Positions 29,673-37,750 of a stretch of DNA of 64,000 nucleotides are shown here, one piece after another; the stretch's first letter is position 1, and the number at the start of each line of letters is the position of its first letter. The notes beneath the pieces were generated by a model. That model was not told the origin of the DNA, did no database searches, and worked only from the letters and a program-made list of their open reading frames with translations. The stretch is from positions 124,001-188,000 of the forward strand of contig OZ025793.1 of assembly GCA_964019425.1 (NCBI GenBank), written 5' to 3'. Origin of the DNA: Flectonema sp. DT1601 (taxonomy: Eukaryota; Euglenozoa; Diplonemea; Diplonemida; Diplonemidae). Made by a program: the position numbers and the translations under genes.

Positions 29673-30355
29673 CTTTCCAGAGTCACTCTGAGAGGAAATA
29701 AATCAATAATAAGTTAAAAAAAATTTAAAAAAAATTTCTTCTCAGTTTTTTTTTTTTTTTCTCAGAGAGGTCATACCCGAAAGGGCCGAGCAGTCTCCTC
29801 TGGTTCTTCGCGGACCGTCTCGATTCAAGACGAAATTGCCTCGCTCGACTGCAAACCCCTCTCTTTTCGGTTCGATTCCCTGTGACGAACTTTTTTTTTC
29901 AATAAACAAGCAAAAAGCCAAAATTGATCCCCCACTCATATCTATCGCAATATTTTAACAACAGTAATCTGTAGGAAGGAAATAGAAACTTCACAACATC
30001 CACAGCCACAAATATCAGCGATCATTAATGATGAATGATCGATAAACTCATCGATTCGAAGAAAGCTGACTCCTCGATGACTCCCCTCAGTGAGCATCGA
30101 ATATGAAATCAACAGTAGACATGTCTTCCGCTCGTACCGGACTATCCCTTGAGATGGGATTGGGTCTGATAATATCATTTATTACAACTACGTGAAAGTC
30201 AATGTAAGTAAGTAATGACAACCTGCTATTGGGATTGTCTACTCTGACTCTCGTCGCTGTTGTTCATCACAATTACGAAAACAGGCAGTCAAGTGTGGCT
30301 ATTTTTTACTCAGAAAAAACTATCGTGATTCACCCTGTTGGTACTCTCCTAACTT
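29673..30355. other. Intergenic spacer with a possible pol III-type remnant
   Basis: Holds the leader of the Pro/Thr-rich membrane gene, a T run at about 29747-29760, and a plus-strand stretch at about 29806-29899 that ends in a B-box-like GGTTCGATTCC and a T run. No protein gene seen. Confidence 0.5.
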
Positions 30356-31663
30356 CTAGTATCCTTTAATTCGAAGAGGGTTTCTGGTATCGAGAAACTG
30401 ACAAGCTTTCACCGCTAATGTTGGAATTATAATGTAAGGAATAATTGCACGGGGTCTCCTGGTAAACTTCATTGACAACGCTGGGAACATTCTGTGGAAA
30501 CGAGGCCCAAGTAGTAATTGTTGTTTAGCAGTCATAACCTTTGGTACTAATGCATACCAAGGGAATGGTATCCCAAACAGAAATAGAATCATAAAAGCTT
30601 TCTGATAACTGGAAAACTTAAAGTCGTACAGCTCTGTTGTTATATCATGTATAGATGCGTAGCGTTCGTTGACTGTTATTGGGATTTGTCTTCCTCCAGG
30701 GATTGGGTTCATAGACATCCCTAGTCTTTGTAAAGCTCTTTTCCTGTGATCAGTACCCCATCCTTCTAAGTAAACATATCTACGGTCTTCTAATTGTTTA
30801 TCTAACCACTGACCTGTGTAAGTTCCAAATACAGTACTGGCTAACCCACTCAGTAAGGCGGTAAGAACAACAGTTCTCTTCTGTCCTTTGAAACCCCATT
30901 TAAAGTATTGTCTGACAACAGAATAACTAACAGCTGCCGTAAAGTAGTAACTCGCATCTATCGACGCGTCTATAATACGAACGTAGTCTCTAATGTGGAT
31001 TATATCGTCGTTCGTCATTGATGCTCGTCCTACGCCTGCAGCTTTCAGACACTGAACTGCCAGAGTCTTTGTTACTAAGTCCTTTGCAGTTTTGTATGTG
31101 ATGTCAATTCGTTTCATAATTTCTGTTCTGGCTGTCACACCAACAGCAGCGTCTAATAGGTAAGGATTTGATATAGCATAGGCAGTAAGACCAACAGAAG
31201 CTCGTTCTGGCATAACTTCTCTAGAGCGAAGCATATCAACTTGTGAGTAGGTGTTTTCTAATATCATTTTATGAGAATTTTCATTACGTGCCATGTGACA
31301 GAGCAGTGATGCTACCGCATGTTTAGTAAAATTACATTTCTTATCATCCCCCACTAATTCTAACATTCGAAAGAACCTGTCTCTTACTAAAGGTCCAAAA
31401 CTTCCTTCGTACATGAGGCAGTTTTTTAGCATTCTACATCCTGCTCTCTCAGTGTCTTCTGATCTGCTGTCAAGCATTGCAACGAATTGTTTTTCTAAAC
31501 CCCTGTCAGTGATCATTGAAAACACTGGGTCGTGGATTGCTGCAATCTCTGCGACTTTAATTAAATTATCTTCTCCCCCGACTCCTTCTTCAATTTGCTG
31601 AAGAAGTATATCAACGTAGTTGTGCACGTGCAAAGATACCTCCCTTTGAATGTTGAGTGCCAT
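30356..31663 (-). CDS. Helical-repeat protein with C-terminal membrane segments, unknown
   Basis: 435 residues, not recognised. Residues 1-220 are helical and ARM/HEAT-like in pattern (FVAMLDSRSEDTERAGCRML, HAVASLLCHMARNENSHKMI). At about 225-300 there are hydrophobic helices (YYFTAAVSYSVVRQY, VVLTALLSGLASTVFGTYTG). The C-terminal third has further hydrophobic stretches (AFMILFLFGIPFPWYALVP, AIIPYIIIPTLAVKACQFL) ending in a basic tail. The pattern suggests an integral protein of mitochondria, ER or another organelle, but no targeting motif is decisive. Acceptor AGs lie at 31677-31676 and 31666-31665, just before the ATG. It is a single intact frame. Confidence 0.8.
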   Translation of the reverse strand: MALNIQREVSLHVHNYVDILLQQIEEGVGGEDNLIKVAEIAAIHDPVFSMITDRGLEKQFVAMLDSRSEDTERAGCRMLKNCLMYEGSFGPLVRDRFFRMLELVGDDKKCNFTKHAVASLLCHMARNENSHKMILENTYSQVDMLRSREVMPERASVGLTAYAISNPYLLDAAVGVTARTEIMKRIDITYKTAKDLVTKTLAVQCLKAAGVGRASMTNDDIIHIRDYVRIIDASIDASYYFTAAVSYSVVRQYFKWGFKGQKRTVVLTALLSGLASTVFGTYTGQWLDKQLEDRRYVYLEGWGTDHRKRALQRLGMSMNPIPGGRQIPITVNERYASIHDITTELYDFKFSSYQKAFMILFLFGIPFPWYALVPKVMTAKQQLLLGPRFHRMFPALSMKFTRRPRAIIPYIIIPTLAVKACQFLDTRNPLRIKGY

Positions 31664-32428
31664 CTCTGTTTATGTCTGTAGTAACAAATATATAGATAAA
31701 AATAAAAGTTTAAACGAGCATCCACTAACTAAAATGACAACCAACTCTACAAGGCAATGTTCAGGGTCATTACGATTGTGAGAAAATATAATCATTCGGT
31801 CTTTACGCAGTATTTTATAATAAGAATTTGCCGTAAATCTGGTTAAATCCATTAATGGAATATATGCGTTTTGTATTCTTACTTATGACCAAAAAACAGT
31901 GACAATTATATATTTCAGATTGAAGTTATTCGCTGCTTCTGTCCTAAGTGACAAAAGAAAAAAAAAATTATTTTTTTAAAAAAAAAAAAAGAATTGACGG
32001 GGAAGGGAGAATGAAAAAATAAAATAAAACAACGTGTGAAATGAACAAAACCAAGTCGCATACCACGGAGACAAATAGATGCCTGCCGACAAGTATTGTA
32101 ATTAATTGCACCTTACTGGTAGAGAGGGCGTTTCGTAAGAGTAAGGGGAAAAAAAAATAAATCGTCGCTTCCTTTCTTTTTATTACATCCCCCCGTGTTA
32201 TTAGTGAAGGAGATGGAAGTCAGTCAGAGAAACTCGAAATCACATCAAAAAAAGAAATAAGTAAATAAAATATACCAAAATAATTTTCTATTTCAGTACC
32301 GCAGGAAAAAGCTCACCAAGAGGATACCTGAAGACAGCCTCAACTTTTTCTTAGAAGCTTAGTCAACAAAAAAAGAATTAGGTGACGACGTCTGCTCCAG
32401 TTGGTCATTTAGACATATGAGCAGTCGT

Positions 32429-32459
<31 letters not shown>

Positions 32460-33791
32460 CCTTGCGGTTTTTTTGTTTTACGGTCAATTGTTTTGTTGCA
32501 ACATTACCGTTAGACACCGCACGAATACACTCATGCGGGGTCGCCAAAATACACTTCCTGAACACAGTTAAATGTCCAATACAAAAATAAGTGAGGTTTT
32601 CGCTAAGCAAAATTCGCAACTCCAGCTGGTGGAAGAAAACATCACATTCACTTTATTCAATGGTTGTGCCACTAAGGGGAAAAAGCGGTGGCGTGCGTGC
32701 GTATATCTAACGACGAGAACACACACTACTACAACTAATAAATGAATGTCTTTAGAGACAAAAGGGAAAAGGAAATAAAAAAAAATCAATCGAATCGTTC
32801 TAATGGAAAACGAACAATAAAAAAAAAAAATGCTATTGACAACAAAGGAAGGGGGGAAAAAAAAAAGAAGAAAAAAAATTGCAACCAACAAGTGATTATT
32901 CATGAAAGTTTAAAAAATAAAATAAAATAAAAAACGTTACAGAAAATAGAAATTTCATAGGAAATGATAAGTGTTTTTTTTTGAATGTACAAATACAGCA
33001 AAAAAAAAGTTTATTCTTTAAAACCATTCAGATACAGCCTTATATTGTGTTGATAGCAGACAGCTTTACTGGCGCATTAGGGAAATAGATAACTGAAACA
33101 GCTCTTAATCTGAATAGTTTTCTTCTCCGACTCCGTCAGAAAAAAAAAAATATTTTTTTGTTTAAAAAAAACTGTTTACCTATTTGATACTACTCTACTG
33201 TAATTGACACAAACTGAAAAAACAAAAAACAAAAAAAATACATTAAAAAAAAAACAGGGAAAAAAAAACAAATCTCAACCCGTAATAGTTTCCCCAATGA
33301 CAAAGCTCTGTGGACAAATATTTACAAATAATTATTGGGTCAAACTACACAGTTTCTAGAGGGGTCAGGTGTTACCTCCCTCCTCTTTTCAATATTTCAT
33401 ATAAAAATCGTTAGTTATTTTTTTTTTTTTTTTTTTTTTTCATCTATATTTTTGTGGCTATAAAACTGTCTACTGCAATTCTCACTCTTACTTCACCATA
33501 AGAGGGGGGTTTTTTCTTCACATAAAAAACGCAAAGGATCTTCATTAAGAAATTCGTTACGCTAATATGAGAAATGAGGAAAACAAAAAAATAAGAGACT
33601 TGGATAAATAAATAAGGGGGTAAAACATAATAGTGAAAAGAACAAAACAAAACAAAACAGAACAAAAATACGAGCAAAAGGCCCCCACATGGCAATGCCT
33701 AACTGCGATATGCTAGACAAGGCCCGTAGTTTCTGCATCTCTTGTAAATACTCAAAGGATATAATAAAGTACTAAACTACGTTACGGATGT
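31664..33791. other. 2.1-kb intergenic region
   Basis: Contains the leader of the helical-repeat gene, T runs (about 32434-32459 and 33418-33440), many A tracts, the structured RNA-like element at 33021-33139 and the 3' flank of the kinase gene. Protein-like frames here are low complexity (poly-Phe or poly-Lys). Confidence 0.55.
33021..33139. ncRNA. Candidate structured RNA element, copy 1
   Basis: Related to the element at 44536-44671. An outer helix can form between ATTCAGAT (33026-33033) and ATCTGAAT (33108-33115). Just beyond it, CCGAC/GTCAG (33127-33139) can form a small hairpin. In minus-strand sense an internal hairpin GCGCCAG...CTGTCTGC and a shorter helix AGC/GCT follow. On the minus strand TTTT comes directly after the outer helix, as in a pol III terminator. 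The strand is undecided; it resembles no snRNA, tRNA or 7SL that I can name. Confidence 0.4.
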
Positions 33792-36323
33792 TTAGTTTCG
33801 TCTGCGACCACTGTAGCCACTAGATCGACGTTTTTGATTTCCAGAATGTTGCTGAGCTGAGGCATCGCGAGATGGTAGTTTTGAATGTTGAGAAACACCT
33901 GGCCCGACAGGTGTCTTTGCAGTACCACAAGCCCCAGCAATCCTCCATCCAGTGCCTGTACGACGACCACGTGGAGGAGCACCCCTAGGAGGTCCTTTTC
34001 CGATAGCACTACCCCTGAGTCGGAGTGACTTTACATGTGCTAAAAGTGATGCGATTTCCATATTCGGAACCTCCGTATCATTAAAGTGTTTACCTGAAGA
34101 TACAAGATTACCACTATTAGTTACAGGAGGTACATGTGTACCATGACTTGTTCTCATACTTGGTGATAGTTGTGTTATCCACGGATGACGAAGAGCTTCG
34201 TCAGCAGTTGGTCGATTAGTTGATTTAGCCGCAAGTAGTAATCGAATGAAGTCTTTACAACTCTCAGATACGTCCATCCAAGGGAAGTCTGGAAACAAAG
34301 GTCCATCTACGATAGACGAAGCAACGTTACATAAATGCTCATTTTCGGGAAGTGATGGCCACTTTGCATCCAGTTTGAACGGATGCCTTTTCCCCCTTGT
34401 CATAACATTGTAGCAGATTACACCAGCAGCGAAAATATCAATTTTTTGATCGTAGCTGGGAGGTTCCACGTTAATATCTCTCGTCACACCAAAACCACGT
34501 GCAGTTTCAATCCATTTCTTCGACCATTTGGTACGAGGTCTCCAGCGCCAGGCTAACAGTAGCTCTGGAGCCATGTAGAGTAATGTCCCTCCTCCTACTT
34601 CACCATCCCCAATAAACTTACTGAGTCCCATATCACATAAAGCAATTGAAGGACGTGGAGCTTGAGGATCTCTTACTAAAACATTTGATACTTTCAAGTC
34701 ATGATGCATTATTCCGTGAGAGTGGAGGTACGATAAACAACTTAGAATGCTGCGCATGATGTGAGCAACGGCACGTTCTCCGATGCGGAGTGGGGATTTT
34801 GGTGACTTTAAGACGCGTTCAAGATCACCTCCTGCACTAAATTCCATTATGCATACCATGTAGTTTTCAGAGTCGTGTCCGTAAACGTAATCGTCTGACC
34901 ATTCTGGAGAGCCATATTTCGTGAAGCAGTGTCGACCTGCACGCCAGTCAACTAATTTTACCAAATTTGGGTGATCCAGACCAGCCCAAAGCTCTGTCAC
35001 GTGAGGTCTCACAGGCCTGCAGTCTGCAAGTTTTATAAACGCACCACGATCACTCGGGGCATCGAAAAATCGGACACCTCCTACAGTACCATTATGCGTA
35101 CCAACAGGGATGTCAAGTACTACCCCTGCCCAACCTTCCTCACCATATGGTGAAGCACCAATGTGGACTATGAAGCCTCCAATTGGACGCCCCTTTAACC
35201 ATTTTTCATTTCTTTTATTTGGTTTTTGAAGATCCCAATATGTTACACCATGGATCTTAGTACCGACAGTGGCGGGTGTTTTGCGAGATGAAATTACTTC
35301 ACGAACCTCATCCTTAGTGTCATGAGATACAGATAAAACCTTTGCGGCATACGTTACTCCAGTGGCTTTGTGAACTACTTCATAAACCTCTCCGAAGCCA
35401 CCTTCACCAAGTTTCTTGCCTGTGTCGTAAATATCATCGAAATCTAAGTGAGGATTATTTAGTAATGACGGCGTGACACAAGTATCTGTTCCATAACTGC
35501 AACCTGGTCGCATCCATGGTCTGACATGTTCAGCTGAGACGTTTGGAGTTAGTGTATCATCTTCATCCCATAGTATGTCAATTGATCCATCATTATGAAC
35601 AGCACTTATTGAACCAGGATGCCATTGATCTTCCCACATTGCTTCAATAGACATACCAACTGGATACCATCCATCTAGACGTACTTCTCTTGTTGGAAGA
35701 TTGTGACCTACTCCACACCTCTCAGCAACAGGTGCTAGGGCTGATACAACTCTTCGCCAGTCTGTTGTGGGGATAGTACCTCCCATGTTAAATTGATCTC
35801 GTAGTAGTTTATCACTATGACGATATGCTAAGCTGGTAATCTGTTGGACTACTGCTTTAGTATCTTCACCACTCTTAGTCCATCTTATAAGTTGATCTCC
35901 GCAGGAGAACCATCGAACTTCCCAATGGCCGCTGTAGTAGGCAACCACTTCATTCTTTTTTGACATCAAATGCTCCGATTTTATTCGCATTTCAGATAAT
36001 CCCTGAATCTGTATGACTGGTTCACCAGCATCGTGTGCTACCACTGTTCCCTTTTGTCCTGATATTGATAAGTCTGACGGGTTAAAGACAATTACTTCTC
36101 TCCCAATACCTGGAGCATCAGGTTGATATGATCGTTTTAAATCTGAGTATCTCTTAGAACCATCATCTGTATTCGCTAACTTATTATTATGATGTTTACT
36201 ACCGTTAGCTGTGTTATTCATGCTCCTTACTCTCGGGGTTGTCCCAGTCATCGAATTAGAAATAATCTCTTTTTGTCGAGGAGGGGTAGTAACATGTTTC
36301 TGACGCTCCTGACAGTTCCCCAT
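33792..36323 (-). CDS. Protein kinase with CAP-Gly-like domain inserted in the N-lobe
   Basis: 843 residues. The start MGNCQ fits N-myristoylation at Gly2 plus palmitoylation at Cys4. Residues 68-150 form a small beta-rich region, and 214-272 a Tudor/agenet-like one (VGMSIEAMWEDQWHPGSI, VRPWM). The kinase begins at about 299: GEGGFGEV 306-313, Lys328, putative helix-C Glu444, HHDLKVSN 540-547 with catalytic Asp542, DMG in place of DFG at 564-566, APE 585-587. About 100 residues between the lysine strand and helix C hold a CAP-Gly-like core (AGVVLDIPVGTHNGTVGG, then RGAFIKL; about 399-432). CAP-Gly domains bind microtubule ends and EEY/F tails, so a membrane- and microtubule-linked kinase is plausible. 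All catalytic residues are present, so it is probably active. Tail low complexity with RG/RGR. Acceptor AG 36338-36337. Confidence 0.9.
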   Translation of the reverse strand: MGNCQERQKHVTTPPRQKEIISNSMTGTTPRVRSMNNTANGSKHHNNKLANTDDGSKRYSDLKRSYQPDAPGIGREVIVFNPSDLSISGQKGTVVAHDAGEPVIQIQGLSEMRIKSEHLMSKKNEVVAYYSGHWEVRWFSCGDQLIRWTKSGEDTKAVVQQITSLAYRHSDKLLRDQFNMGGTIPTTDWRRVVSALAPVAERCGVGHNLPTREVRLDGWYPVGMSIEAMWEDQWHPGSISAVHNDGSIDILWDEDDTLTPNVSAEHVRPWMRPGCSYGTDTCVTPSLLNNPHLDFDDIYDTGKKLGEGGFGEVYEVVHKATGVTYAAKVLSVSHDTKDEVREVISSRKTPATVGTKIHGVTYWDLQKPNKRNEKWLKGRPIGGFIVHIGASPYGEEGWAGVVLDIPVGTHNGTVGGVRFFDAPSDRGAFIKLADCRPVRPHVTELWAGLDHPNLVKLVDWRAGRHCFTKYGSPEWSDDYVYGHDSENYMVCIMEFSAGGDLERVLKSPKSPLRIGERAVAHIMRSILSCLSYLHSHGIMHHDLKVSNVLVRDPQAPRPSIALCDMGLSKFIGDGEVGGGTLLYMAPELLLAWRWRPRTKWSKKWIETARGFGVTRDINVEPPSYDQKIDIFAAGVICYNVMTRGKRHPFKLDAKWPSLPENEHLCNVASSIVDGPLFPDFPWMDVSESCKDFIRLLLAAKSTNRPTADEALRHPWITQLSPSMRTSHGTHVPPVTNSGNLVSSGKHFNDTEVPNMEIASLLAHVKSLRLRGSAIGKGPPRGAPPRGRRTGTGWRIAGACGTAKTPVGPGVSQHSKLPSRDASAQQHSGNQKRRSSGYSGRRRN

Positions 36324-37042
36324 TTCAAGTGGTTTACTTTTATTTAAAATCAGAAATACTATTAATTATTAAATGATATTAAAAAAATGAAACAGCAACA
36401 AACTAAGGACAACCCTTAAACTTTTAATCCCTATCTTCGAGAGCAGAAGACCCCTTTTTCGCGGGAAGCACCACTCGCCCCATCTCATCTAGACAAAAAA
36501 AAAAAACGATCACCGCGCGAACGCAGATGTCATCATCGTTCCGTCCAGGAAGAGAGATTGAGAGAGAGGGAGAGTGTACTTTACCAGAGGGCAACAAACT
36601 CACAGCGTAGTGGACAAGCTCATGCTTGCGCAACGAATCGTGACAAAGAGAGGAATTACTTGGAAAAAGAAAAAAGAAAGGAGAGGATGGTGCGGGGCCG
36701 CGATGCGCATTCGGACTCCCGATAGGTGTAGTTAAAAATTAAAAACAAACAAAAAGAAATGGAAAAAGAAAACAGGGTAGTAGCACCCATTCACTTACTT
36801 TTGAACGACAACAAGCTTACTTCATTTTACAGGACGAACCGAGGAGCGAGAAAACGAAAACCACCAACCAACCAACCAAGGGGCGGCGGCATCCCAATTC
36901 TCACGCACGGATGGAATCGACTTCCTTGCTGACGAGTTCGGTCTCCGACTAGATGACTTTACGGAAAAGCAGGTGGTGGAAGGTACTAAAACAATTAAGA
37001 ATAGAGGCATATATGAGGTGATGATAAGTGTCGTGCGGTCGA
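36324..37042. other. Intergenic spacer
   Basis: Holds the kinase leader and the 3' flank of the secreted orphan protein gene. Somewhat GC-richer toward 36440-36960. No gene seen on either strand. Confidence 0.55.
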
Positions 37043-37750
37043 TTACGGTGGGAATGGCAGAGTTGGTGGATGTGGAATCTGCGTGGCATCAGCGCAGTTC
37101 TTCGAACAAGAGGACTCCTGGTGTGGACCCGATGGGTCTCGTTTACCACCACCACCACCACCAACAACGATCTGCTTTGCATCGCAAACCGTGTCGGTCT
37201 CTCCTAAGTCCAACATCTTGGTAAAGACCCCGACGTACTTCCCAACCTTGGCCGGGCACACGATCTCCGTTCCGCTAAAGGTCTTGTGGTACACCAACAT
37301 CGGATGGCTTGCCCCGCTGTTCTGGAACTTCGGCCCGCAGCTGCGAACTTCCCATCCGTTGTTCACGAGACCATCGAATCCTCCGTTGATGTCCCCCGAG
37401 CAACCAGGGCAGTGGTAGGTTACGATGTAGAAGACGCATTTGGCAGCGCAGGGGCATTCCAGCTTGATCGCGTCTCCGGAGCATCCGTGCCAGATCGGGA
37501 TAGGGACTCCGGGTACCAGATCCTGCGCGAAATCGTGGTACCTGCTCTGCGGGTGATTGCGCAGGAAATCGGGCACCATAGTAAGCGGGCTGTGCGATCC
37601 CCCAACAGTCAACGATGCTGGCAAAGTGGGAAAGGTTGACACCCCTCCGACTGGCACCCCGTTAAGATACACGCTAGGGATACACGCGCTCTGGGCCCCT
37701 CCCAGCATTCCCACCAATATCATTGACAACAAGGCTGCGTGTGCTTTCAT
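37043..37750 (-). CDS. GC-rich orphan secreted cysteine-rich protein
   Basis: 235 residues with a clear signal peptide (about 1-21: HAALLSMILVGMLGGAQSA). The mature part has about a dozen cysteines, in motifs such as WHGCSGDAIKLECPCAAKC, YHCPGCSGDINGGFDG and RSCGPKFQNSG, and ends in a poly-Gly stretch and a short Pro-rich tail. The pattern of small and aromatic residues resembles a secreted beta-sandwich, carbohydrate-binding or expansin-like protein, but I cannot assign it to a family. Codons are visibly richer in G/C at third positions than in neighbouring genes, and the gene sits beside the 38-40.2 kb tandem array; both suggest transfer or a distinct origin. It still has a local-style acceptor (TACTTTTTCTCAACAG, AG 37772-37771) 21 nt before the ATG. 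Confidence 0.75.
   Translation of the reverse strand: MKAHAALLSMILVGMLGGAQSACIPSVYLNGVPVGGVSTFPTLPASLTVGGSHSPLTMVPDFLRNHPQSRYHDFAQDLVPGVPIPIWHGCSGDAIKLECPCAAKCVFYIVTYHCPGCSGDINGGFDGLVNNGWEVRSCGPKFQNSGASHPMLVYHKTFSGTEIVCPAKVGKYVGVFTKMLDLGETDTVCDAKQIVVGGGGGGKRDPSGPHQESSCSKNCADATQIPHPPTLPFPP

Noticed and set aside
32359-32930. Frames at 32.4-32.9 kb on both strands
   Set aside because: Composition driven by T and A runs (poly-Phe or poly-Lys); no domain and no leader acceptor matching a start.
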